Positions 8,487 to 17,833 of a stretch of 64,000 bases of DNA are shown piece after piece. The stretch is from NCBI RefSeq assembly GCF_016862515.1, contig NZ_BONC01000008.1, positions 62,001 to 126,000 of the forward strand, read 5' to 3'. The DNA is from Asanoa iriomotensis (GTDB taxonomy: Bacteria; Actinomycetota; Actinomycetes; Mycobacteriales; Micromonosporaceae). The translations under genes and the position numbers were made by a program. The stretch's first letter is position 1. Every line of letters starts with the position of its first letter. The notes under the pieces were generated by a model. That model made no database searches. It was not told the origin of the DNA and worked only from the letters and a program-made list of their open reading frames with translations.

Positions 8487-9410
8487 TCAGGCCGCCTGCT
8501 CCGCGGTGCCGCCGAAACCGTCGGTCCACGAGGCGTACCGGGGTCGCCAGTTCAGTTGCAGCCGGGCCCGGGCGTTGCCGGCGCCGCGCAGCTCGTTCAT
8601 GAAGGCGACTCCCCACCCGCCGACGGCCAGCCGGGCCAACGCGGCCGGTGCCGGCTTCGGCGCCGGGGCGCCCAGCGTCCGCGCGTATGTGGGCAGCCAT
8701 TTCCGCAGCTCAGCGGGGTTGTCGTCGACCACGTTGAGCACGCCGCCGACCGTATCATGATCAAGTGCGGCGACCACCGCGCTCGCCGCGTCACCGGTGT
8801 GGGTGAACGAGAACACCGCATGGCCGCCACCCACCAGCGGCACCTTTCCCGCGCGGACCTGGCGGGCGAACGACCCGTCCGCGGCGTACGCCGTCCCGGG
8901 GCCGTAGAGGTGCCCGAACCGCAGCACCAACCCACCCGCCGCGGTCGTCAGCCGCTCCAACTCCACGAGGGCCGCGAGCACAGGGGCGAACTGCCTCGGC
9001 GTCCCGTCCATCCACAGTGGGTCGTCCTCGTTGGCCGGTCCGGGCGCCGGCTGGTACGCGTACGCCAGTCCCTGGCTGATGATCCGCGCACCGCCCGCGG
9101 CCTCGACGAGGTTGCGCGTGCCCTCGACGCGCAGCCGGTTGGTCAGGGCGAAGTCTTTGGCCAGCCGCCGCGGGTTCGGCGCGGCCGGGATCGCGGTCAG
9201 CATGTTCACCACCGCGTCCGGCGCGGCGGCCCGCAGCACGCGGCGCACCGCGACGGGGTCCAGCGCGTCCGCCTCGACCACCTGGACTCCGGTGCCCGCC
9301 GCCGCCCCGGCGGACCTGGCGAGCGCCACCACCTCGTGCCCCACCGCGCTCAGCAGCGGCACCAGCCGGCTCCCGATCACGCCGGTTGCTCCCGCGACCA
9401 ATACCCGCAT
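8487..9410 (-). CDS. NAD-dependent epimerase/dehydratase family protein (ECF41 partner)
   Basis: Extended short-chain dehydrogenase-like protein of 307 residues. The N-terminus carries the nucleotide-binding GATGVIG motif; further family marks are VNMLTAIP, the YGPGTAY segment and FSFTHTGDAASAVV. A canonical YxxxK pair is not evident: the active-site tyrosine may be the one in AYAYQPAP. A very strong ribosome binding site (AGGAGG) precedes the ATG at 9410. Target gene of the ECF41 sigma factor by analogy; substrate unknown. Confidence 0.9.
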   Translation of the reverse strand: MRVLVAGATGVIGSRLVPLLSAVGHEVVALARSAGAAAGTGVQVVEADALDPVAVRRVLRAAAPDAVVNMLTAIPAAPNPRRLAKDFALTNRLRVEGTRNLVEAAGGARIISQGLAYAYQPAPGPANEDDPLWMDGTPRQFAPVLAALVELERLTTAAGGLVLRFGHLYGPGTAYAADGSFARQVRAGKVPLVGGGHAVFSFTHTGDAASAVVAALDHDTVGGVLNVVDDNPAELRKWLPTYARTLGAPAPKPAPAALARLAVGGWGVAFMNELRGAGNARARLQLNWRPRYASWTDGFGGTAEQAA

Positions 9411-9426
9411 CGTTCCTCCTCGTGCC

Positions 9427-9447
9427 GTCCGACCGTGCCGGTCGGAC
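9427..9447. terminator. GC-rich hairpin between epimerase and DJ-1 genes
   Basis: GTCCGACC (9427-9434) and GGTCGGAC (9440-9447) form a perfect 8-bp stem with a 5-base loop. It lies between two leftward genes, in the 5' leader of the epimerase mRNA. It could terminate readthrough from the DJ-1 gene or act in the leader; no U-tract is seen. Confidence 0.4.
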
Positions 9448-9467
9448 CCTGCTCGATACGGGAACTG

Positions 9468-9494
9468 GACGGGCGGGCCGCGGCCCGCGTTACA
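9468..9494 (-). promoter_or_regulatory. Candidate ECF41-type promoter of the epimerase-sigma operon
   Basis: Minus strand: TGTAACG (9494-9488), exactly 16 bases, then CGTC (9471-9468). Published ECF41 promoters have TGTCACA-N16-CGTC, so 5 of 7 bases of the -35, the spacer and the whole -10 agree. It lies 57 bases upstream of the epimerase ATG, the expected place for an autoregulated COE-sigma promoter. The N16 spacer is itself part of a GC palindrome. Confidence 0.5.
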
Positions 9495-9526
9495 GGACGG
9501 CCGTGTGACCGCCGCCACGGTCGGGA

Positions 9527-10090
9527 TCAGGCCGGCGCGGCCACCCGGAGGACCTTGAGGAACTCGCGCATCCAGGCCGGGTGGTCCGGCCACGCCCGGC
9601 CCGAGACGAGAGAGCCGTCGATGTGGGCCTCGCTGTCCACCCAGGTGCCGCCCGCGGCTCGGACGTCCGGCGCGCAGGCCGGGTAGGCGCTCGTCGAACG
9701 GCCGCTCAGCACGCCGGCGGCGGCCAGCACCAGCGGGCCGTGGCACAGCGCCGCGATCGGCTTGCCGGCCTCGGCGAAGTGCCGCACGAGGCGCAGGCAG
9801 TCCTCGTCGGTGCGGATGTATTCCGGTGCCCGGCCGCCGGGGACCACCAGGGCCGCGTAACCCGCCGGGTCGACGTCCGCGAACGCCGCGTCGGCCGGCC
9901 ACGAGTGACCCGGCTTCTCCGTGTACGTGTCGAAACCCTCGACGAAGTCGTGGACCACGAACTGGAGCTTCTTCGCCGTCGGCGCGGCCAACGTGACCTC
10001 GTAGCCCTCCTCCAGCAGGCGCTGGTAGGGGTACATCACCTCGAGATCCTCGGCCGCGTCTCCGGTAATGATCAGGATCTTCGTCATCAT
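9527..10090 (-). CDS. DJ-1/PfpI family protein
   Basis: 187 residues from ATG 10090 (a second ATG follows at 10087); GGAGG stands in front. DJ-1/PfpI fold: KILIITGDAAEDLEVMYP, a conserved acidic residue, and the nucleophile elbow AALCHGPLVLAAAG with the reactive cysteine in LCHGP. Family members are amidases/deglycases or glutathione-independent glyoxalases. An operator-like palindrome shared with the propane monooxygenase region lies 61 bases upstream, so it may belong to that regulon; a role in detoxifying methylglyoxal derived from acetol would fit but is inference. Confidence 0.9.
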   Translation of the reverse strand: MMTKILIITGDAAEDLEVMYPYQRLLEEGYEVTLAAPTAKKLQFVVHDFVEGFDTYTEKPGHSWPADAAFADVDPAGYAALVVPGGRAPEYIRTDEDCLRLVRHFAEAGKPIAALCHGPLVLAAAGVLSGRSTSAYPACAPDVRAAGGTWVDSEAHIDGSLVSGRAWPDHPAWMREFLKVLRVAAPA

Positions 10091-10150
10091 GCACCTCCAC
10101 ACGAATCAAAAGTCGACTTCCCATCCTGGTCATCGACAAACCCGCCGGTG

Positions 10151-10167
10151 TGTCTCACGATGAGACA
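10151..10167. promoter_or_regulatory. Palindrome TGTCTCA-CGA-TGAGACA, candidate activator site
   Basis: Perfect 7-bp inverted repeat with a 3-base spacer, between the divergent DJ-1 gene (ATG 10090) and a small membrane-protein gene (ATG 10201). The core GTCTCA-N3-TGAGAC is repeated at 20891-20905 in front of the GAF/AAA/Fis activator gene and in degenerate form at 20606-20619 in front of the monooxygenase alpha subunit. Most likely a binding site of that activator. Confidence 0.6.
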
Positions 10168-10200
10168 GATGGTGCCGCTGACAGGCGGTGGGATGCGGAT

Positions 10201-10434
10201 ATGCAGCCGACGACGTTCGCGCAGGTGGCCGAGACGGTGGCCGGGTTCGGGGCGCTCGGTCTCCTCACCGGTGCCCTCAACCTGTTTGCCCTCCGGGTCG
10301 TCCGCATCGACGAGGTCCCCGGCTGCGTCCAGGCCCGGATCCGCTGGTGGAGCGCGCACAACCCGGCGTTCCTGGTCACCAGCGCGGGCGTCACCCTCGC
10401 TGGGCTGGTCATGATGGTGATGGCGGCGCTCTAG
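10201..10434 (+). CDS. Small membrane protein of unknown function
   Basis: 77 residues from ATG 10201. Two hydrophobic segments are visible (about residues 11-33, VAGFGALGLLTGALNLFALR, and 53-77, FLVTSAGVTLAGLVMMVMAAL), joined by a short loop with the WWSAHNP sequence. I do not recognise the family. An in-frame GTG at 10150 would extend it through the palindrome and was not chosen. Its stop overlaps the convergent NRAMP gene by four bases. Possibly under the same operator as the DJ-1 gene. Confidence 0.6.
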   Translation: MQPTTFAQVAETVAGFGALGLLTGALNLFALRVVRIDEVPGCVQARIRWWSAHNPAFLVTSAGVTLAGLVMMVMAAL

Positions 10435-11738
10435 CCGAAGAACGTGTCGTACAGCAGGAACACGTTCAGGGCGATGATCAGGCCCGCGATCGTACCCGCG
10501 GCGATGTTGGTCAGGCGGCCGTTGACGAAGGTGCCCATGATGTCCCGGCGCCGGGTCAGCAGCAGCAACGGCACCAGCGCGAACGGGATGCCGAACGAGA
10601 GCACGACCTGCGAGATCACCAGGCTGTCCGTCGCCGGCAGGCCCAGCCCGAGGACGACCAGGGCGGGCGCCATCGTCACCGCGCGGCGCAGGAACAGCGG
10701 GATCTGCCGGCGGATGAAACCCTGCATCACGACCTGACCGGCGTACGTGCCGACGCTCGACGACGACAGCCCGGACGCCAGCAGCGCCACCGCGAACGCC
10801 AGCGCGGCACCACCGCCCACCATGGACCCGAGGCCGGCGTGGGCCGCCTCGATCGAGTCGATGTCGGAGCGCCCGCCGCCGTTGAACAGCTGCGCGGCGA
10901 TCACCAGCATCGACAGGTTGATCAGGCCGGCCGCGCCGAGGCCCACCACCACGTCCAGGCGCTGGAAGCGCAGCAGTTCCCGGCGCTCGGCATCGTCGCG
11001 GCAGGCGACCCGGGACTTGGTCAGCGCCGAGTGCAGGTAGACCACGTGCGGCATGACGGTCGCGCCGATGATGCCGCAGACCAGCAGCAGGCTCTCGCCG
11101 CCGGCGAGGTGTGGCACCAGGCCCGAGGCGAAGCCGGACGGGGAGGCGCCGACGACCAGCAGGTCGTACAGGAAGCCGAGGAAGACGATCCCGAGCAGCG
11201 CGATGATCGCGAGCTCGAAGCGGCGGTAGCCGCGCTGCTCCAGGGCCAGGATGGCGAACGCGACGATCGCCGTGATGATGCCGGCCGCGAACAGCGGCAC
11301 GCCGAACAGCAGATAGAGACCGACGGCGGCGCCGACGAACTCGGCCAGGTCGGTGGCCATGGCGATGATCTCGGCCTGCACCCACAGGCCGCGGGACACC
11401 GGCTTGGGCAGGTGCTCGCGGCACAGCTCCGGCAGGTCGCGGCCGGTGGCCACGCCGGCCTTCGCGGAGAGGTACTGCACGAGCATCGCCATCAGGTTCG
11501 CGACGACGATGACCCAGACGAGCGTGTAGCCGAACTTGGCACCGGCGGTGAAGTTCGTCGCGAAGTTCCCCGGGTCGATGTACGCGACGGCCGCCACGAA
11601 CGCCGGCCCGAACAGCGCCACCGCTCCGCGCATCCGCCCCCGCGACCGCAGTTGGCGCAGCGCGGACTCGGTGTCGGCCGCAGAGGCGACCGGGGCGACG
11701 GCGGGCACTGCCACGCCGTCGCCCTTGACCGGTCCCAC
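10431..11738 (-). CDS. NRAMP-family divalent metal (Mn/Fe) transporter
   Basis: Proton-coupled metal-ion importer of the MntH/Nramp family, about 435 residues with 11 hydrophobic segments. The metal-site motif DPGNF in helix 1 (AYIDPGNFATN) and the MPH motif in helix 6 (ATVMPHVVYLHSAL) are both intact. It follows groEL by 7 bases at the end of the monooxygenase operon, so it may supply iron for the di-iron hydroxylase. The start is GTG 11738; a GTG at 11714 preceded by AAGGG is an equally good start. Confidence 0.93.
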   Translation of the reverse strand: MGPVKGDGVAVPAVAPVASAADTESALRQLRSRGRMRGAVALFGPAFVAAVAYIDPGNFATNFTAGAKFGYTLVWVIVVANLMAMLVQYLSAKAGVATGRDLPELCREHLPKPVSRGLWVQAEIIAMATDLAEFVGAAVGLYLLFGVPLFAAGIITAIVAFAILALEQRGYRRFELAIIALLGIVFLGFLYDLLVVGASPSGFASGLVPHLAGGESLLLVCGIIGATVMPHVVYLHSALTKSRVACRDDAERRELLRFQRLDVVVGLGAAGLINLSMLVIAAQLFNGGGRSDIDSIEAAHAGLGSMVGGGAALAFAVALLASGLSSSSVGTYAGQVVMQGFIRRQIPLFLRRAVTMAPALVVLGLGLPATDSLVISQVVLSFGIPFALVPLLLLTRRRDIMGTFVNGRLTNIAAGTIAGLIIALNVFLLYDTFFG

Positions 11739-11745
11739 GGCTGCG

Positions 11746-13449
<1,704 letters not shown>

Positions 13450-14475
13450 TTAAGGGACGAGAATGGCGCGGCCGCGGACCCGGCCGGCGTCGAGGTCCTG
13501 GATCGCGTCGACCGCGGCGTCCAGTGGATAGGTGCGGGTGTGCAGGGTGACCCGGCCGGCCTGGGCGAGCACCATCAGCTCGGCGAGGTCGTTGTAGGTG
13601 CCCACGATGTTGCCGACGATGTTGCGTTCGGTGGAGATGATGTCCAGGGTCGGTATCTGCACCGTGCCGCCGTACCCGATGACGAAGTAGGAACCCGCCG
13701 GCGCGGTCATCGCGAAGCCGTCCTGCTCGGCGCCCTGCTCGGCGACGAAGTCGAACACGACGTCGGCGCCGCGGCCACCGGTGAGGTCCTGCACCGCCTG
13801 CACCTGCGCGCCGTTGGCGACCACGGTCTCGTTCGCGCCGATCTGCTCGGCGAGCTTGAGCGCGTCGGGGTTGCGGTCGACCACGATGACCTTCGTGGCG
13901 GTCAGCGCCGCCAGGCACTGGATGCCGATGTGCCCGAGCCCGCCGGCGCCGATCACGACGGCCGTGGTGCCCGGGTAGAGCAACGGCACGGCCTTGCGAA
14001 CGGCGTGATATGCGGTGATGCCGGCGTCGGCCAGTGCCGCGACGTCCTGCGGCCGCGTGGCCGGGTCGAGCTTCACGCACGCCCGCTCCGAGGTCAGCAG
14101 GAACTCGGCCATCCCGCCGTCGCCGGACAGGCCGGGGAACGAGCTGTTGGCGCAGTGCATGTCGTTGCCCGCCCGGCAGGCCTGGCACAGCCCGCAGGTC
14201 GGCGTCGGGTGCAGGATCACCGTGTCGCCGACCGCGACGCTCGACACCGCCGAGCCGACGTCCTGCACCCAGCCGGCGTTCTCGTGCCCGAGCGTGTAGG
14301 GCAGCGGCGGCGCCATCGCCTGCGCCCACTGCCCTTCGACGATGTGCAGGTCGGTCCGGCACACGCCGGCGCCGCCGACCCGGACGAGCACGTCGAACGG
14401 GCCCTTCACGGTCGGTTCGGGCACGTCCTCGACCACGGGCAGCTGGTGGTACGCGTGCAGCCGGACGGCTTTCAT
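13450..14475 (-). CDS. Zinc-dependent NAD alcohol dehydrogenase
   Basis: 341-residue medium-chain dehydrogenase. Catalytic zinc ligands are seen in VCRTDLH and GHENAG, the four-Cys structural zinc lobe in TCGLCQACRAGNDMHC, and the NAD-binding glycines in VIGAGGLGHIG. In propane 2-monooxygenase operons this enzyme oxidises the product alcohol (2-propanol to acetone). ATG 14475 overlaps the stop of the DUF59 gene (ATGA). Confidence 0.93.
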   Translation of the reverse strand: MKAVRLHAYHQLPVVEDVPEPTVKGPFDVLVRVGGAGVCRTDLHIVEGQWAQAMAPPLPYTLGHENAGWVQDVGSAVSSVAVGDTVILHPTPTCGLCQACRAGNDMHCANSSFPGLSGDGGMAEFLLTSERACVKLDPATRPQDVAALADAGITAYHAVRKAVPLLYPGTTAVVIGAGGLGHIGIQCLAALTATKVIVVDRNPDALKLAEQIGANETVVANGAQVQAVQDLTGGRGADVVFDFVAEQGAEQDGFAMTAPAGSYFVIGYGGTVQIPTLDIISTERNIVGNIVGTYNDLAELMVLAQAGRVTLHTRTYPLDAAVDAIQDLDAGRVRGRAILVP

Positions 14476-15164
14476 GACTCCTCCACTCCGTAGCGGTGCC
14501 GCAGCATGCCGCGGCAGATGCCGGTGTTCGCGTCGAGGCTGGTGCGGGTCAGCCGGGCCCGCCGCAGGTGCAGCGGGACCGCCTCGTCGCCGATGGCCGC
14601 CCCTGACGCCGGGTCGACGAGCAGGGGGCTGTCGTCGTCCGCGGGCAGGCCCAGCTCCGTGCGGCGCCGGCGCAGGCGGTCGAGGGCCGGCGACGGCGGC
14701 ACCTCGCCCACCGTCAGCGCCGACAGCGCGGCCGGCGCGAACCCCGCATCGACAAGTGGCCGGCACACCAGGTCGGTGCCGGCCAGCACGGCTTTGCGGA
14801 GGAAGCTGACCCGCAGCCCGTCGAGCTCCTCGACCGCCTCCCCCGCGAAGGAGGCGACGAAGCCCGCCCGCGCGGCCACCCCCTCGTTGATCGCGTCGGC
14901 GGCGAAGTGGTCGTCGAGCACCACCTCCGTCCGGCGGACGCCGGCCACCGTGGACACCGCGTCGTACGCGTCGGCCACCATGAGGTACGCGAAGTTCGGC
15001 GCGCAGAAATAGGTCGGCAGGCGCAGGTGCACGGTCGCGTCGCCGGCCGCCGACAGCGACGCCGACGCGACGAAGCCGAGCGTCGTGATCGGCTCGTCGA
15101 GCTCGGGGTCGCGCACCCCCTCGAGCGCGTCGAGGAGGGTGCGCGACCCGACCGCTGCTGTCAT
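14472..15164 (-). CDS. DUF59/MIP18-type iron-sulfur assembly protein
   Basis: 230 residues. The N-terminal domain (residues 1-100) has DUF59 hallmarks: LEGVRDPELDEPITTLGFV and LPTYFCAPNFAYLM with one Cys. The C-terminal half is not recognised. A DUF59 protein is a regular member of propane-type di-iron monooxygenase operons and presumably helps build the metal centres of hydroxylase or reductase. Start chosen at ATG 15164; the 22 upstream in-frame codons lack a family match. Confidence 0.85.
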   Translation of the reverse strand: MTAAVGSRTLLDALEGVRDPELDEPITTLGFVASASLSAAGDATVHLRLPTYFCAPNFAYLMVADAYDAVSTVAGVRRTEVVLDDHFAADAINEGVAARAGFVASFAGEAVEELDGLRVSFLRKAVLAGTDLVCRPLVDAGFAPAALSALTVGEVPPSPALDRLRRRRTELGLPADDDSPLLVDPASGAAIGDEAVPLHLRRARLTRTSLDANTGICRGMLRHRYGVEES

Positions 15165-15188
15165 GACGGGTCCCCACTCCGTGGTGAC

Positions 15189-15205
15189 CCGCCCTGCCCG
15201 GGCGG
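15189..15205. promoter_or_regulatory. Intra-operon hairpin
   Basis: CCGCCC (15189-15194) and GGGCGG (15200-15205) form a 6-bp stem with loop TGCCC in the only sizeable gap (73 bases) inside the monooxygenase operon, between amidohydrolase and DUF59 genes. It may set the ratio between the monooxygenase genes and the downstream genes by partial termination or RNA processing. Confidence 0.3.
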
Positions 15206-15237
15206 TCTGAGCTGATGATGCCCTCGCCAAGGCTCGG

Positions 15238-16287
15238 TCATGGCGACTCGACCAGCGTGGCGTCCTCCCGGGCCGCCGGGGTGCCCTCGCCGGCGTCGAG
15301 GCGGAACTCCGCCGGCACGTCGATGCCGTAGAGCTTCGCCGCGTTGAGCCCGAGGATCTTCTTCTTGGTGGCGGTGGTGACCCGCGGGTAGTCCGAGAAC
15401 TCGTCGCTCGGGTAGTCCCAGTCGACGAACCCCTCGACCTGCCACTTGGGTTCCCAGATGCCGTAGTCGCTGCCGAAGGTCATCTTGTCCTCGCCGACCC
15501 AGAACAGCAGCTCGCCCATCACCTTCGCGAAGAACTTCGGCCTGGCGTGCATGAGGCCGCCGATGACGACCGACAGGCCCGCGTACACGTTGGGCTCCTG
15601 GGTCGCCATGAAGCAGAAGTCCTCGATCCGCGGCAGGCCGACGTGCTCGACGATGAAGTTGAGCTCCGGGAAGTCCGTCGCGGCGTGGTCGATGTCGGAC
15701 ACGTCGAACGCGTCCTTGTCGAGCGGCCAGATCGTCGGTCCCTTGTGGACGTGGATGTTGACGATCCCAAGCTCCTGGCAGGCCTCGAGGTATTTGTAGG
15801 CCTCGGGGTCGCTGAGCTTCCAGCCGCGCGAGCCCTCACGCCACTCGGCCGTGTAGAGCTTGACGCCCTTGGAACCGAAGCGATCGACGTTCTCGGCGAG
15901 CTTCTTGAGCCCTTCCTCGCCCTCGCGCGGGTCCCAGCGGGTGTTGGGGATGAACTTGCCAGGGTGCTTGGCGCCCAGGGCGGCGTTGCGCTCGGTGGTG
16001 TTGAAGCCGTCCTTGTACCACTCGGTCAGGTACGTCGGCTGGAACACCGCGACGTCCACGTAGCCCTCGTCGAAGACGTCCTTCATGAGGTCGTCTTCCG
16101 TGTACGACATGAACTTCTCGATCGGCCAGTGCGTCTCTGCCGGCGCGAGGCCCTGATACGCGTGGAAGCACTCGATCCAGCCCTTGGCGTAGTGCTCGGC
16201 ACCCGGCACCCAGGTCTCCGGACCCGCCTGCCAGTAGTGCATGTGGCTGTCGACGATGAAGTACTTCTCCCCGTCCTTCTCGTACAA
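15238..16287 (-). CDS. Amidohydrolase-family protein of the monooxygenase operon
   Basis: 349 residues, TIM-barrel metal hydrolase (amidohydrolase_2). The N-terminal HxH metal motif is SHMHYW; later ligands are NIHVHKGP, VEHVG and the aspartate in TFGSDYG. The start is TTG 16287: the protein then begins MYEKDGEKYFIVDSHMHYW, GAGG lies 8 bases upstream, and further upstream the reading frame is a shadow of the coupling-protein gene. This gene always accompanies mim/prm-type monooxygenases; its true role in alkane or ketone metabolism is unknown. Confidence 0.88.
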   Translation of the reverse strand: MYEKDGEKYFIVDSHMHYWQAGPETWVPGAEHYAKGWIECFHAYQGLAPAETHWPIEKFMSYTEDDLMKDVFDEGYVDVAVFQPTYLTEWYKDGFNTTERNAALGAKHPGKFIPNTRWDPREGEEGLKKLAENVDRFGSKGVKLYTAEWREGSRGWKLSDPEAYKYLEACQELGIVNIHVHKGPTIWPLDKDAFDVSDIDHAATDFPELNFIVEHVGLPRIEDFCFMATQEPNVYAGLSVVIGGLMHARPKFFAKVMGELLFWVGEDKMTFGSDYGIWEPKWQVEGFVDWDYPSDEFSDYPRVTTATKKKILGLNAAKLYGIDVPAEFRLDAGEGTPAAREDATLVESP

Positions 16288-16292
16288 GGCGG

Positions 16293-16667
16293 CTACCTCG
16301 ATCCGGCGGTGAGGTCGAAGCCGATGTAGTCGGCGGCGTCCTCGGGGTTGGCGAACATGATGGTGCGGTCGTCCTCGTGGATCATGCGGCCGTAGTGGGT
16401 CGACATGCTCTCCTCGAACTCGGCCGCGTCGAAGAAGCCGGGCTCCTCGCCGAGCGCCTCGGAGATCTCGTCGTAGACGACGTCCATCCGGTTGAGCGCG
16501 TCGACGCGGATCATCGACGGCAGCGGGGTCACGCGTACGTTCGGCTTGGTCTTCATGACCTCGGCCACCACGACGCCGACCTGGTTGTTCATCAGCGTGA
16601 AGCCGCACATGTTGGAGGCCGTGTTGTCGGACTTGAACGGGCTCTCCGAGAGCTTGAACTGCGTCAC
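16293..16667 (-). CDS. mimD: Monooxygenase coupling (effector) protein
   Basis: 124-residue MmoB/DmpM-family regulatory component without cofactor, which binds the hydroxylase and gates oxygen activation. Seen: NMCGFTLMNNQVGVVVAEVM and VTPLPSMIRVDALNRMDVVYDEISEALG, the conserved core of the family. Start GTG 16667 overlaps the stop of the beta-subunit gene (GTGA). Confidence 0.93.
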   Translation of the reverse strand: MTQFKLSESPFKSDNTASNMCGFTLMNNQVGVVVAEVMKTKPNVRVTPLPSMIRVDALNRMDVVYDEISEALGEEPGFFDAAEFEESMSTHYGRMIHEDDRTIMFANPEDAADYIGFDLTAGSR

Positions 16668-17833
16668 TGTGCCAGCTCCTTCGGTGTCTCGAGGCCGAGG
16701 TCGGTCACGATGCCGGCGAAGCGGCTCTTGGCGCTGTCCAGCGCGTCCTCGAAGCGCGGCGGCTTCGCGTCGGGCTGCGACCACAGTGGCTGGAGCGCCC
16801 GGGCGGCGGCGATCGAGGCCGGCACCCAGTCGGCGAGCCACGAGTGCAGGATCCGCTTGTTGTGGTCCGCGAACTCGCGGTCGGCGGTCAGCAGCTCGAA
16901 CATCGCCTTCGTGTAGCGCAGGTCGCGCTCGGAGAAGTCGTACTCCTCGGCGCCGACGATCGTCGGGGTGACGAAGTCGCCGTTGCGGGGCGCGGCGTGC
17001 TGCACGAGGTGGCTGCGGAACAGCTCACCCACGAGCGGTTCGAACACCACGTTCGCCGCGAATACCGCCTCGCACCAGTCGTCGACCGCGGTCAGGCGCT
17101 CGGCCGTCTCGCGTACACCCTGCCAGGCCGGGTCGCTGTTCCACGCGTCGAGGTGCGCCGACCCGTCGAAGCCGTCGATCTCCTCGCTGAGGGTCAGCCC
17201 GTAGAGCGCCAGGTCCTGCGCGGCCCGGATGCGGTGCATGCTGTTCACCGAGATCGCGTTGTTGTGCATGTTGGTGGGCGCCCGCCGGTTGGCGTTGGCG
17301 AACAGGTAGAGGCCCAGGCCGTGGTCGACGTGCATCCACGCGCCGACGTGCCGCTCGACGAACCGCACCCAGTTGGGGTTCCACTGCCCGAACGCCTTCG
17401 AGCGGCGGGCGGCCTCGACGTTCTGGCCGACCTGGCGCACGACGTTGGCGTTGTAGCGGTAGAGGGACAGCTCCCATTCCTCGTTGGGGTCGCGGAACTC
17501 GTGCCAGCCGTGCGCCGGCCACTCGTAGCCCTTGCCGCCGGAACCCGGACCACGGACGGGCTCGGGCCGGTCGGAGCCCCACGCCTTCAGCACGGTCCAG
17601 TCGAGCGGGTAGCCGCCGCGGCCGTCGGAGAACCCGTACAGCCAGCCCTGCGCGAGGTAGTGCCGCGGGTCGGGCTGGACCTCGACGGTCACGTCCTCGT
17701 AGTGGGTCTGCTTGCGCTTCTGCGGGACGTAGTAGTTGAACCGGCGCGCGGTCGAGTCCGGGAACTCCTTCGCGCCGGCCTCGGCGTCGGTGAAGACGGG
17801 CTTGGGAACGCTACGTTCCGTCGCGGTCGTCAT
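16664..17833 (-). CDS. mimC: Propane-type monooxygenase hydroxylase beta subunit
   Basis: 389-residue beta subunit of the di-iron hydroxylase (MmoY/PrmC type), ferritin-like fold lacking the iron ligands. Recognisable stretches are RRFNYYVPQKRKQTHYEDVTVEVQ (conserved N-terminal arm) and NNAISVNSMHRIRAAQDLALYG. It stabilises the alpha subunit in the (alpha-beta-gamma) or (alpha-beta)2 hydroxylase. ATG 17833 overlaps the reductase stop (TGATG). Confidence 0.94.
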   Translation of the reverse strand: MTTATERSVPKPVFTDAEAGAKEFPDSTARRFNYYVPQKRKQTHYEDVTVEVQPDPRHYLAQGWLYGFSDGRGGYPLDWTVLKAWGSDRPEPVRGPGSGGKGYEWPAHGWHEFRDPNEEWELSLYRYNANVVRQVGQNVEAARRSKAFGQWNPNWVRFVERHVGAWMHVDHGLGLYLFANANRRAPTNMHNNAISVNSMHRIRAAQDLALYGLTLSEEIDGFDGSAHLDAWNSDPAWQGVRETAERLTAVDDWCEAVFAANVVFEPLVGELFRSHLVQHAAPRNGDFVTPTIVGAEEYDFSERDLRYTKAMFELLTADREFADHNKRILHSWLADWVPASIAAARALQPLWSQPDAKPPRFEDALDSAKSRFAGIVTDLGLETPKELAQ

